Part shown: one piece after another, positions 45,203 to 53,798 of the stretch | How positions within the stretch are numbered: the first letter of the stretch is position 1 | Layout of the letters: the number at the start of each line of letters is the position of its first letter | Assembly: GCF_002967715.1 (NCBI RefSeq) | Contig: NZ_PUIA01000016.1 | Span: 682,001 to 746,000, forward strand | Length of the DNA: 64,000 nt | From: Blastopirellula marina | GTDB taxonomy: Bacteria; Planctomycetota; Planctomycetia; Pirellulales; Pirellulaceae | Direction of reading: 5' to 3' | Translations under genes and position numbers: made by a program | The notes under the pieces: model-generated | Told to the model about the DNA's origin: nothing | Databases searched by the model: none | Seen by the model: only the letters and a program-made list of their open reading frames with translations

Positions 45203-45491
45203 GACAGTCGGCTCAAAGGGAGATGGTCAACCGATTGGGCCCGCCTGTGTCTTTCGCAAGACATCCCAGACGGAACCGGCAGATAGCAAGTAAACCCAGA
45301 TTTTAAGGGGAATTCCCTTTCGATAGAAGCGGCCCCCACGCCACGAGGAAAGAATTGAATCCACTGGGCGCAAATTGGCTAATAACAGAAGGATACAGAT
45401 GCCCCAAGGAGGTTCAGATTGGTCGGCAATCTGGTTTTAGAATGGATCGAAAATGTTCAATCCGACCAAGTGTGCTGCGCGTTAGCACACA

Positions 45492-46232
45492 TTAGTATCG
45501 TTTGCGGGTGTTCGGCTGATTGGCCAATTGCGTTCCGTTGGTTGGGGCCATGGGGACTTCGCTTTGGATTCCCTGACGTTGCAGGGCCGCAATTCGCGAG
45601 CCGACACCCGCGTCGAGGTTGTTCAGCTGGTACGAACGCTGGTAGTTGGCCAAGGCCTGACCAAGTTCGCCATTCTGCTCACGCAGGCTGCCTATCGCCG
45701 CCCAAGCGCGAGAGTTATTCGCATCGACGGCTAAGGCTTGGTTCAACTGACTCATGGCGTTTTCTTTGTCGCCAAATTCCTGATACAGGCGAGCCAGTTC
45801 GATCTTGGGATCTGCCAACTGCGGAGCACGCTGCTCCCAGCGTTCCATCAGGGTGAAGGCCTTATCGCTGCGCTTCGTATCGACCAACAACACGGCCAGA
45901 CCGCGGTGGCATTCGGTGTGGTTGGGGTTCAGGTCCAGGCACTGATTGTAAAGAGCTTCAGCCTGGTGCAATGTGTTTTGGTCCCCCGACTGCTTGCCCA
46001 TCTGATGATAGGTTGCAGCGAGGTTGTAGTACGCATCAGGATTGGTGGGATCGTGCCCAAGAGCTTTCTGAAACTGATTGACCGCGACCTGCGGCTGGCC
46101 TTCTTCCACAGCGCGTACACCGGCGACGTTGTATCCTGAAGCAGCCATCTGGCAGCCGACACCCGCGCTAGTAAGCGGAACGAAGAGTGCGAAGAGAATC
46201 AGTTTTCGTTGAAAGGTCGTTTGTCGATGCAC
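45492..46232 (-). CDS. Exported TPR-repeat protein
   Basis: A 246-residue protein with an N-terminal hydrophobic export segment (about residues 10-26) and Cys27, which could be lipidated although the preceding SAGVG is not a classic lipobox. Tetratricopeptide repeats follow from ~40 to ~205, for example PDAYYNLAATYHQMGKQSG and SRAWAAIGSLREQNGELG. TPR proteins act as scaffolds for protein complexes; the partners are unknown. Confidence 0.75.
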   Translation of the reverse strand: MHRQTTFQRKLILFALFVPLTSAGVGCQMAASGYNVAGVRAVEEGQPQVAVNQFQKALGHDPTNPDAYYNLAATYHQMGKQSGDQNTLHQAEALYNQCLDLNPNHTECHRGLAVLLVDTKRSDKAFTLMERWEQRAPQLADPKIELARLYQEFGDKENAMSQLNQALAVDANNSRAWAAIGSLREQNGELGQALANYQRSYQLNNLDAGVGSRIAALQRQGIQSEVPMAPTNGTQLANQPNTRKRY

Positions 46233-46337
46233 GTCATCAACCCCATTATCCTGTTGTCAGGCGACTTATTTTCATGCGTCGGGGGAGAATAGTGGCGACT
46301 TCTTCCTTAATCAAGACGAATTCGCTCAAGAAAAGAC

Positions 46338-46363
46338 CTCGGGAGGCCGAAAAGCCTCCCGAG
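46338..46363 (-). terminator. Rho-independent terminator after the basic-tailed protein
   Basis: A 10-bp perfect stem CTCGGGAGGC/GCCTCCCGAG with a 6-nt loop; on the minus strand it is followed by GTCTTTTCTT. It begins 38 nt after the stop of the 46402-46893 gene. Confidence 0.85.
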
Positions 46364-46401
46364 TTTGCTAGCAACGTTGGTTTGTTGTCGTGATTGGCGG
46401 C

Positions 46402-46893
46402 CTAGCCTTCGATTGCCGGAACTTCGTCCGAGAAGGCTGGCATTTGTTCTTCGACTTGTGCTTCTTCAGTCACTTCGCTGAGGGGGCTGCCACCTCGGCT
46501 GTAACCCAGGTCGCGAATCACTTCCAGGATTTCGCTGCACGTTGGGAACATGCGACCGCTGGAACGCTTGTAGGCGTCCAAAGCTTGCATGAATTCAATT
46601 TCGTCGTTGGTGTAATCGCGTTCGCAGGTCGTTGGATCGATTTGACGGCGACGGTTCACCTTTGCACGACGTTCCATCTTGGGCTGAGCTTCTTCAGGGC
46701 CCTTCGTGGCTTCCACAACAGCTTCTGGCTTCTTGGTCTTATCAGCAGCGGCCTTGCTGCGGCGATCGGTACGGCGGCGATCCATCACAACTTCTTGCTC
46801 ACCAGCGCTGCTCTTGGTTGATTTGGTCGATTTTGCCTTGGTCGAGGTCTTGGAAGCAGTCGTCTTGCGGGTTGTCGTTTTTGCTTTGGCCAC
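46402..46893 (-). CDS. Hypothetical protein with Lys/Thr/Ser-rich basic N-terminus
   Basis: A 163-residue protein. Residues 1-30 consist almost only of Lys, Thr, Ser and Ala, like histone H1-type tails, followed by Arg-rich RRRTDRRSK and RRAKVNRRRQ. Residues ~88-130 form a compact helical block (RDYTNDEIEFMQALDAYK, then FPTCSEILEVIRDLGY) that appears conserved-looking; an acidic tail ends the protein. The basic tail suggests nucleic-acid binding. I do not recognise a named family; a strong terminator follows. Confidence 0.75.
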   Translation of the reverse strand: MAKAKTTTRKTTASKTSTKAKSTKSTKSSAGEQEVVMDRRRTDRRSKAAADKTKKPEAVVEATKGPEEAQPKMERRAKVNRRRQIDPTTCERDYTNDEIEFMQALDAYKRSSGRMFPTCSEILEVIRDLGYSRGGSPLSEVTEEAQVEEQMPAFSDEVPAIEG

Positions 46894-47085
46894 GATGGTA
46901 AGCTCCGTTGACTTGGATGGTTGGGGAGGATGTGTTGGGAATACTCAACTCATCGGAGTCTTATGTGGTAACTTTGCAACATTCCGTAAAGCTTGCAGTT
47001 TGTGCAGGTTATTCTGGTTAACGCGACCCTTGGGGCTGCGCAAAGAATGCATGGTTCCTGACTCTGGGTGGTAGGCCATACGAAA

Positions 47086-47117
47086 AAAGGCCGTGCGAAT
47101 CGCTTCGCACGGCCTTT
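47086..47117 (-). terminator. Rho-independent terminator after the lipoprotein gene
   Basis: A perfect 14-bp stem (AAAGGCCGTGCGAA/TTCGCACGGCCTTT, 4-nt loop). The minus-strand copy runs into six T, placing it 30 nt after the stop of the 47147-47521 gene; the plus strand lacks a T-run. Confidence 0.95.
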
Positions 47118-47146
47118 CGGGTTGAGATTAAACGTAGTTGCTACGG

Positions 47147-47521
47147 TTATTCTGTCGGCGGAGCAGGTTCCGGTTCCGGCTTGGCTGGCAGCTGCTTCAG
47201 CGTTTCCTTGGCAATCTTGGCACGATTACCAGGGTTTTCGCGGATTTGCTTGAAGGCTTTGTCCAGCGTATCAGCTGCTGCTTCGTCATCCTTACGAACG
47301 CCGGCGACAACCGCGTCGAACGAGTCGGCCTCGCTCGTGATCGGTGCGCCTTTGGCATAGTTCTCGAGGATCGATCGGGCGTTGTTCATCGAGGCGGAAG
47401 CTTTAAGAGGAATCACGCGTTCCTTCTGGCTCGACTGAGAGCAGCCGAGCAAGGGAAGGGTGCAAAGACAGGCCAAGAGAACAAGTTGCAGACCAAGTGA
47501 ATTAACGGAACGGGTACGCAT
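47147..47521 (-). CDS. Small lipoprotein
   Basis: A 124-residue protein with a signal peptide and a lipobox-like LPLLGC at Cys27, so it is probably processed by signal peptidase II and lipidated. The mature part is mostly helical and charged and ends in a Pro/Glu-rich tail. It sits 66 bp downstream of a DUF1559 pseudopilin gene in the same direction, an arrangement often seen in planctomycetes. No function is known. Confidence 0.8.
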   Translation of the reverse strand: MRTRSVNSLGLQLVLLACLCTLPLLGCSQSSQKERVIPLKASASMNNARSILENYAKGAPITSEADSFDAVVAGVRKDDEAAADTLDKAFKQIRENPGNRAKIAKETLKQLPAKPEPEPAPPTE

Positions 47522-47587
47522 TACTATCTATCCGGCAGCTAAGGCGTTTAATCAAATTAGGAAAGAGTCTGAACGTCAGGCGAAGAA

Positions 47588-48634
47588 CTACGGCAGTGTG
47601 ACTACCTGACCGTCGCGTGCGTTCCCCATTCGCTGCCAGGTAAGCAGGTCGACCGTTTCAGGAACAAAGCGAACCGAACCATCCCCCAGGCCTGCATTCA
47701 CGCCGCCTGGGTGCATACTGCGAGCACCGATAAAGCCGCGGCCCCAGTCGTGGGCACCACCTGGGCAGCAGTTACCACCTGCCGATGGATATTTCCAGTT
47801 CGGGGGGACCGCCGTGTTCAGGAGGGACTGACCATGGGAATACCATCCCCACAAGGTACCGTTGTTGCTGCGTTCGCCCGATGCTCCCCCTTCAACCGTT
47901 TGTCCGATGGCGTCGATTTCGGCCTGGGTTGGGAAGTCCTTGTTGACAATGTTGTTGAACGGCGTGTCGTCACCGGTGTAGAGGATGTCAAACGGGTAGC
48001 GTGGCGTACCATCTTTTCCGTCACCGGAAAGGAATTCCGAAACGAAGACAGTGTTGGACAGACCGTCGGTCGCATCCGCCATCTTGGTTTCGACTTTCGT
48101 GGTAATCATGCCGTTGCAACCGCTGCGGTCGCACGAGTGGGCCGTGTAAGGGGAGCTACCTGAACACCAGCCGTAATTGGAACCAGGTCCCCCCCAGCTG
48201 ATCCCGGCTGCATCCGTGGCGGGCGGCGAAGAAGGGCATAGGAAAGCCTCAAGTCGGACGTTCATGGGATTATCGCGGTTGTAACCCCATGTCCCATCTA
48301 AGTTGAATTGGTTATAGAGATTCTCTTGTTCAATGAAGGGTAAGATCTTGTAGCTGGCGCTGAACCGGTGCCATTGTTCCCAGGTATTGGTATTTCCAGG
48401 ATTCTTGGTGTAGAAGCAATGGGGAAAGATGTTGTTCGTGTCGTGGAAGTTGTGCATTGCCAAAGCGAGCTGCTTGAGATTGTTCACGCATTGGCTGCGG
48501 CGAGCGGCTTCACGCGCCTGTTGAACTGCGGGCAGCAATAAGGCGATCAGAACGCCAATAATGGCGATCACGACCAGCAACTCCACGAGGGTGAAAGCAT
48601 TTCGAGTTTGGGCGCGCAAGTGATGGGGGTGCAT
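47588..48634 (-). CDS. DUF1559-domain type IV pilin-like protein
   Basis: A 348-residue protein with the type III/IV prepilin signal [20 protein letters not shown] at its N-terminus (cleavage before Phe, Glu5 present), followed by [22 protein letters not shown]. The C-terminus contains the [17 protein letters not shown] motif (H-x-GG-x-N...DGS) of DUF1559. This family is greatly expanded in planctomycetes and is thought to be exported through a pseudopilin system. The exact role is unknown. A small lipoprotein gene follows directly. Confidence 0.93.
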   Translation of the reverse strand: MHPHHLRAQTRNAFTLVELLVVIAIIGVLIALLLPAVQQAREAARRSQCVNNLKQLALAMHNFHDTNNIFPHCFYTKNPGNTNTWEQWHRFSASYKILPFIEQENLYNQFNLDGTWGYNRDNPMNVRLEAFLCPSSPPATDAAGISWGGPGSNYGWCSGSSPYTAHSCDRSGCNGMITTKVETKMADATDGLSNTVFVSEFLSGDGKDGTPRYPFDILYTGDDTPFNNIVNKDFPTQAEIDAIGQTVEGGASGERSNNGTLWGWYSHGQSLLNTAVPPNWKYPSAGGNCCPGGAHDWGRGFIGARSMHPGGVNAGLGDGSVRFVPETVDLLTWQRMGNARDGQVVTLP

Positions 48635-48766
48635 GAGAAATTATTCCGGCGGGTAGGAGTGAATTACCGAGAATGAGTACGCAGGCAGGGATCAAGCTGT
48701 AAATTGATAATAATTCAAAAAACGAGGAGGGGGTATCCCGCTAATGGAGGGGTTTGTCTGTTAGAT

Positions 48767-49507
48767 CTAGCTAACGACGGGATTCTGCTCAGAGCTGGGG
48801 GAAAGAGGGCTCGACTCTTGTTCTTGAGTCGGAGCGGTCGGCTCGATGGTCGATTCATGCAGCACGGAGAAAGCATTTCCCAGCGAACGAGTTCCCGGCA
48901 GGAAGCCGCGTGTGAGCGTATCGAGCAGGGGAGCCGCGTCCTGATAGGCCGAGAACTGATGATCAATCGGGTTCAAGTCGGTTGCCACGCGATTAATCGA
49001 CTTAAGGGCAATGTCTGTCTGGCTAACCATGCTCCGAGCCAATGGCTCAAACGACACCGTCGCAAATCGCGTCAGACCAGGCTCACGTGAGGCGATTTGG
49101 GGCGTAGAAGATAGCTGGGGCAGGGGACCAGGCACGACTTCGGCCGGCTGCGGAACGGTAGCCAACGACGGCGAAGGCTGTGAGTTCGCCGCTTTGGAGC
49201 CAGAGAAGAGACCCGGTACGGCGGCGATGATGGTCAGGCACAAAGCCAAACTCATCGCAATCGCCGGCAAAGAGACCTCTTTCCAAGGGCTTTGTTTCCT
49301 GTGGGTGGCAGGCGATACGTGATCGGGTGGCAATTCCACCGAAGAAGCACTATTAAGGCCTGCGAAAAGCGCGTGATACGTGAATAAGAGCTCTTCACAC
49401 TCGGCCCGATCGGCCTCGCATACTAGCGGTAACAACGATTCCACCTCGTCGAGGCGACCTTCGTCGAGCCAGTCTTGCAGCGTGTTTTCAAACTCTTCGA
49501 ACTTCAC
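48767..49507 (-). CDS. Putative anti-sigma factor (single-pass membrane protein)
   Basis: A 246-residue protein lying 40 bp downstream of the ECF sigma gene. Residues 1-60 are acidic and helical (FEEFENTLQDWLDEGRLDEV), resembling an anti-sigma N-terminal domain but without the zinc HxxxCxxC motif (only a C-x6-C). A membrane helix lies about residues 77-100, then a Pro/Ser/Gln-rich extracytoplasmic tail. Gene order is the main reason for the anti-sigma call. Confidence 0.65.
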   Translation of the reverse strand: MKFEEFENTLQDWLDEGRLDEVESLLPLVCEADRAECEELLFTYHALFAGLNSASSVELPPDHVSPATHRKQSPWKEVSLPAIAMSLALCLTIIAAVPGLFSGSKAANSQPSPSLATVPQPAEVVPGPLPQLSSTPQIASREPGLTRFATVSFEPLARSMVSQTDIALKSINRVATDLNPIDHQFSAYQDAAPLLDTLTRGFLPGTRSLGNAFSVLHESTIEPTAPTQEQESSPLSPSSEQNPVVS

Positions 49508-49547
49508 GAATCGATTCCTGACAAATGTCTTTTGGTATTACGTGTTT

Positions 49548-50168
49548 CTATTCGGCTGAACGAGCAAGTTGGCTCGCACGGTATTCCTGGGTAACGCCAC
49601 GGTTGGCGAGTCGTTGGACCAGTTCACGCCGGGCACGATGGACCCAGGTTTTTACGGTTCCCAGCGGGCAGTCCATCTGCTCGGCGATCTCGCCATAGGA
49701 TAGCTGGTGATCGTGGAACAAAAGGAACGCCTTGCGATATTCTTCTCGGACGTGGGATAGGGCTAACTGAACTTCTTCGGCCAGCAACTGGCCGCGGGTA
49801 TCGATTCCACGGTGGTCTTCGACATGATCCTGCGTCTCGCAGGCGATCGGTCGACGGTTTCTTTGAGCCAGGTGAGTCCGGCAGCGGTTGCCGGCGATGG
49901 TCATGATCCAAGGTTCAATCGGACGACTTCGATCCCATCTGTGGAGGTTTCGGAACACGCGCAGGAATGTTTCCTGGGCCATATCTTCAGCCTCATGGTG
50001 TTCTCCCACCATTCGATAGCACAGCAGGTAAACCTGGTTTCGAAATCGACGCACGAACTCAGAGACTGCGCTCTGGTCCCCTTCCATGCACTGGTCGACT
50101 AGCAGGCTGAAGTTCGTCAAAGGACCGCTCCTGGACTGATCACATCCACTCTGAATACTTATACCCAC
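49548..50168 (-). CDS. ECF-type RNA polymerase sigma factor
   Basis: A 206-residue sigma-70 family protein of ECF type. Region 2 is visible (VYLLCYRMVGEHHEAEDMAQETFLRVFRN, helices that bind core and melt the -10), and region 4 near residues 150-185 (SYGEIAEQMDCPLGTVKTWVHRARREL). Regions 1.1 and 3 are absent, as expected. The N-terminus has ~20 extra residues. It directs RNA polymerase to an unknown regulon and is probably held by the membrane protein encoded next. Confidence 0.92.
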   Translation of the reverse strand: MGISIQSGCDQSRSGPLTNFSLLVDQCMEGDQSAVSEFVRRFRNQVYLLCYRMVGEHHEAEDMAQETFLRVFRNLHRWDRSRPIEPWIMTIAGNRCRTHLAQRNRRPIACETQDHVEDHRGIDTRGQLLAEEVQLALSHVREEYRKAFLLFHDHQLSYGEIAEQMDCPLGTVKTWVHRARRELVQRLANRGVTQEYRASQLARSAE

Positions 50169-50302
50169 GATGGGAAAAGACGGTTTCGTGGAATTAGAGA
50201 AAGTGAGGGAAATTGACCAGTTATTCTTAGCTTAGCGGGTATTCTTGGAAGCCGCGAGTGAGAATGTCCCATTTTGCCGTGCCTGCCGAGGAGCCATAAA
50301 AA

Positions 50303-50326
50303 AAGCCACTCAGTGATGAGTGGCTT
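50303..50326 (-). terminator. Rho-independent terminator after the FHA gene
   Basis: A 10-bp stem AAGCCACTCA/TGAGTGGCTT with a 4-nt loop; on the minus strand it continues into TTTTT. It follows the FHA stop by about 45 nt. Confidence 0.92.
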
Positions 50327-50371
50327 AAGTGGTTTGTAACGAAGCGTTTACATTAGCGCGGAGACCGTCAA

Positions 50372-51058
50372 TTAACGGCGGTTATCCATCAGTCGGCGAA
50401 TGGCGTCATTGGCAGCCGATTGGCTATCCTTCGAGCCAGTGCTTTCTACCTGGGGCAATTTGCCGTAGGTCTTCTTCTTCGACCCAAACATGCCCAAAAG
50501 GCCCGTTTTGGTCTTGCCATCTTTGGCGTCTGCAGCGGCTGCTTCTTCCTCTTCCAACTCACGGAGTTCGTCGAGGGAAACCGTACGCGTTTCGTCCACG
50601 CGGAACTGACGCGTTTCTGGATTCTCCATCCGCATCTGACGTTCTTCTTCGTCGGCTTCTTCGAGCCAGCTTGCGACATCGTTTCCAAGGCCGCTTGCTT
50701 CTGCCACGCGACTGGCAGCTTCTTTCACACTGCTAACCTTCGAGCGTTTGGCCGCACCCAGGGTGTGGTCGATCAGAATCAGGAAATCGAGTGGTCCTAC
50801 ACGGAGCTCGTCTCCCATCTTCAACTCGATGGTGCCCTCGACGCGTTCGCCGTTGACGTATGTTCCATTCTTGCTTCCGTAGTCTTCCAGAAACAGCTTG
50901 GAATCACGTACTGCGAGTGCGCAGTGCTTGCGACTAACCATGTCGCTTTTGGGCTTAAGGTGACATCCATCACCTCGTCCGATGACGAAGTTGTCGACTG
51001 GGAGTTTAAACTCCTTGCCGGCACTTGGTCCTCGGATTACTTGTAGCATGACTTGCAT
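50372..51058 (-). CDS. FHA-domain protein
   Basis: A 228-residue protein with a forkhead-associated domain at its N-terminus (residues ~18-95): FVIGRGDGCHLKP, SRKHCALAV and LEDYGSKNGTYVNGE are the core FHA residues that bind phosphothreonine. The C-terminal part is acidic and helical and ends with a small basic tail. FHA proteins pair with Ser/Thr kinases; none is seen in this window. The ATG at 51058 (MQVMLQV) is preferred; an in-frame ATG at 51079 exists. Confidence 0.9.
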   Translation of the reverse strand: MQVMLQVIRGPSAGKEFKLPVDNFVIGRGDGCHLKPKSDMVSRKHCALAVRDSKLFLEDYGSKNGTYVNGERVEGTIELKMGDELRVGPLDFLILIDHTLGAAKRSKVSSVKEAASRVAEASGLGNDVASWLEEADEEERQMRMENPETRQFRVDETRTVSLDELRELEEEEAAAADAKDGKTKTGLLGMFGSKKKTYGKLPQVESTGSKDSQSAANDAIRRLMDNRR

Positions 51059-51079
51059 ATTTAAATCCTTCCTGTGCAA

Positions 51080-51427
51080 CGGCTAATCCCACCTTTGAGA
51101 AACTCAAATAATGGCGGTTAAAGGATTGATTTGGGATTCACCGAGCCGACCGAAGGGGTCTATCTGTTCCGATGCAATCAGCGCGCCGAGAGTGAAGACA
51201 AATGAGATTAAATCGGCAAACTGAAGCCACAGAAAAGTCTCATTAAAATAACCGTTTCAAGCGCGATTGCAAATGGTTTCTTTGGGGGTGCGGTAAACCA
51301 CGCGGGGCGTTTTTTCCGCAGCCGCCAATCGATAACTCTAAAACTTATATCGGCAATCTGGCTTTCATCCTTAACTAAGCATATGTCGCCGTTAAGCCAA
51401 GGTCAACGGTTTTGAATTTGATATTGC
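51080..51427. other. Intergenic region upstream of the FHA gene
   Basis: About 350 bp between the FHA gene start and the end of the lipoate-ligase-family gene (both on the minus strand). Relatively AT-rich in 51220-51300 and 51340-51420; no gene or strong hairpin was recognised. It should hold the FHA promoter. Confidence 0.5.
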
Positions 51428-52168
51428 TTACCGTTTATGGGTCCAGTCGGGATGTGAGAATTTCGCCGATTCGATCTCTTGGGCGGATTCTACCTCTTTG
51501 GCGGTAAGTTCCCCTGGAACATAAGTGCTTTGGAATGTAGCGCTTAAGCACTCTTTCCATTGCTCGATCAGTGTTTCGGAGGAAATTTGCTGCCCAGTAA
51601 TTTCTGCGAGGCCCGGCAGCTCTGGTGCACAGGCCGATTGTTGCAAGATCACACTCCCATGTTGCAAAACGGCAACCTGATGGCGTCTCTGGGCACTACC
51701 GCAAATCTTGTTGCCATCGACGATTACGTCGACTTCGTGGCGACGTAGAAAGCAAAGAAATGGATCGGGAGTGGAAGTGGACTGCGGTTTTCCGCTTAAA
51801 TGAGCGTTGATGCCCCACTTTGCTAGCACTTCGATCAGCGTCTCGTGGAACAGATCGAACCAGCGGGTTGTCTCTTCGGATCGCGAATCTCGCACGGGAG
51901 CGACGAAGCTGTAGGTCAATTCGCGATCGTGCATGATCGCCCCGCCACCAGATGCCCGGCGGACGCACGTACAGTTGACGCTTGCCTGGTGCTGGCGGCG
52001 ATCGTCATATTTCTGAAAATAGCCCAGCGAGAGCGTTGGCTCGTCCCAGCCATAGAAACGCAGCGTAGGAACCCCCAAATCGACCGCGCCACGCAATATC
52101 GCCTCATCGACTGCCATGTTCCACGTGCCGCTGGCTGGTGGGTCGACGATTAAACGCATCTCTTTCAT
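51428..52168 (-). CDS. Lipoate/biotin-protein ligase A/B family protein
   Basis: A 246-residue member of the LplA/LipB/BirA superfamily. Family motifs are GTWNMAVDEAIL near residue 15, TLRFYGWDEPTLSLGYFQ near 36, CVRRASGGGAIMHDRELTYS near 68 (RRxxGGG lipoyl-AMP loop), and GNKICGSAQRR near 152 with the catalytic Lys-like position. It probably attaches lipoate or octanoate to GcvH, since it lies 170 bp downstream of gcvPB in the same orientation as the gcv genes. Whether it uses free lipoate or octanoyl-ACP cannot be decided from the sequence. Confidence 0.85.
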   Translation of the reverse strand: MKEMRLIVDPPASGTWNMAVDEAILRGAVDLGVPTLRFYGWDEPTLSLGYFQKYDDRRQHQASVNCTCVRRASGGGAIMHDRELTYSFVAPVRDSRSEETTRWFDLFHETLIEVLAKWGINAHLSGKPQSTSTPDPFLCFLRRHEVDVIVDGNKICGSAQRRHQVAVLQHGSVILQQSACAPELPGLAEITGQQISSETLIEQWKECLSATFQSTYVPGELTAKEVESAQEIESAKFSHPDWTHKR

Positions 52169-52263
52169 GGAAACTCGCTCTGGGCTCCAGCTTGATCTAG
52201 ATCATGGGGGACGCGGCTGAAGTCACAAGCATGGAGAAAGACTCCATATTGGATCGAAGAAAT

Positions 52264-52306
52264 CCCTCATCCTAGCCCTCTCCCATTGACGAGGGAGAGG
52301 GGACAG
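52264..52306 (+). repeat. REP-like palindromic repeat, copy 2
   Basis: CCCTCATCCTAGCCCTCTCC followed by CATTGAC and a GAGGGAGAGGGGACAG right arm gives an 8-11 bp hairpin. It has the same arms as copy 1 at 5921-5960 (minus strand), with two differences in the left arm. It lies between gcvPB and the lipoate-ligase-family gene. Confidence 0.65.
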
Positions 52307-52337
52307 AAGGACGTCGTCCCGACATCAGGTCAGGCGA

Positions 52338-53798
52338 TTAACTGCTGCAGAAGTCGGCCCGCAGGCATGGGCTTCGTGCGGCCTGGACCTCGTTCGGACG
52401 GCTGATCGGCGTCGTATGAGGTGCATCGTGCAGCAGTTCCGGGTCTTCTTCGGTGATCTTGAAGAGCGTTTCGACGAAGACGTCGAGCGTTTCTTTGCTC
52501 TCGGTTTCGGTCGGCTCAATCATGATCGCTTCCGGAATGGTCAACGGAAAGTAGACCGTTGGAGCGTGGAAGCCATAGTCGAGAAGTCGCTTGCCGATAT
52601 CCATCGCCGTGATGCCCCGTTCCTTTTTCAGATCGGAAGCGGAGGCGACGAATTCGTGCATACAGCGTTCGCCACGTGGAACCGGCAGGAAGTGCTTTAC
52701 CTTGCTCAACAGGTAGTTCGCGTTGAGCACGGCATTTTCAGAGACTTCCCGCAGCCCTACAGGGCCATGCGAAAGGATGTAGCAGTAAGCTCGAACCAGC
52801 ACGCCCGTGTTGCCGAAGAAGCTACGAACGCGGCCAATCGATTCAGGTCGATCGAAGTCGAGCTTGTATCGTTCACCATCCTTTTCGACGATTGGCGATG
52901 GTAGGAACGGCTTCAGCTTCTCGGTCACGCAAATCGGACCAGCACCGGGACCACCACCACCATGCGGACCACTGAAGGTCTTGTGTGGGTTGTAGTGCAT
53001 CATGTCGGCACCGAAGTCGCCTGGACGGGCAATGCCGAGAATGGCGTTCATGTTGGCACCATCCAGATAGACTAGGCCACCTTTTTCATGCACCGCATCG
53101 GCGATCTCGCGCATGTTCTTCTCGAACAGGCCCAAGGTGCTCGGGTTGGTGATCATCAGCACGGCGATGTCGTCGGTCAACTTCTTACGGAAGTCTTCCA
53201 TGTCGACGCCGCCATTGGGGTCGCTCTTGATGCTGACGGCCTTGAAACCGGCCATCTGGGCGCTGGCTGGGTTGGTGCCGTGCGAGCTATCAGGAGCCAG
53301 GACGACCTTGCGATCTTCGCCGATGCTCTTGAAGTACTTGGCCGCGGCCATCAGGGCCGTGAGTTCTCCGTGAGCCCCGGCAGCTGGTTGCAGCGAGCAA
53401 GCCGGCAAGCCTGAGATTTCGGAGAAGATGCCCTGCAATTCGTATAGCAGTTGCAGCATGCCTTGGATCGTTGATTCGTCCTGGTAAGGATGCAGATCGA
53501 CGATGCCTGGCAGCGAAGCGAGCCGCTCGTTCCGCTTTGGGTTGTACTTCATCGTGCACGAACCCAACGGGTAGTAGTGCGTATCGACCGACATGTTTTT
53601 GGTCGACAAGTTCGTGTAGTGACGAACGACTTCCCCTTCGGTCAATTCCGGCAACCGTGGTGCTTCTTCCGCGAGGAAGTTGGCGGGAATGATGTCTTCG
53701 AGCGGCTGCTCAGGGACATCACACGCCGGCCACTGAACGGCCACGCGGCCTGGGTGGGAAAGCTCTGACAGTAGTTGGGTTGCTTGTTGATTACGCAT
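52338..53798 (-). CDS. gcvPB: Glycine dehydrogenase (decarboxylating) subunit 2
   Basis: The PLP-carrying half of the split P-protein of the glycine cleavage system (486 residues). The PLP-lysine block is MMHYNPHKTFSGPHGGGGPG near residue 265; TKNMSVDTHYYPLGSCTMKYNPK near 72 and SDSSHGTNPASAQMAGF near 165 are conserved. It begins 8 bp inside the end of gcvPA. With subunit 1 it decarboxylates glycine and loads aminomethyl onto lipoyl-GcvH. The C-terminal ~20 residues (from PNEVQAARSP) look non-conserved. Confidence 0.95.
   Translation of the reverse strand: MRNQQATQLLSELSHPGRVAVQWPACDVPEQPLEDIIPANFLAEEAPRLPELTEGEVVRHYTNLSTKNMSVDTHYYPLGSCTMKYNPKRNERLASLPGIVDLHPYQDESTIQGMLQLLYELQGIFSEISGLPACSLQPAAGAHGELTALMAAAKYFKSIGEDRKVVLAPDSSHGTNPASAQMAGFKAVSIKSDPNGGVDMEDFRKKLTDDIAVLMITNPSTLGLFEKNMREIADAVHEKGGLVYLDGANMNAILGIARPGDFGADMMHYNPHKTFSGPHGGGGPGAGPICVTEKLKPFLPSPIVEKDGERYKLDFDRPESIGRVRSFFGNTGVLVRAYCYILSHGPVGLREVSENAVLNANYLLSKVKHFLPVPRGERCMHEFVASASDLKKERGITAMDIGKRLLDYGFHAPTVYFPLTIPEAIMIEPTETESKETLDVFVETLFKITEEDPELLHDAPHTTPISRPNEVQAARSPCLRADFCSS

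Noticed and set aside
45415-45433. 7-bp hairpin (CAGATTG/CAATCTG) after the TPR gene
   Set aside because: Short stem and no T-run on the minus strand, so it is not a convincing terminator.
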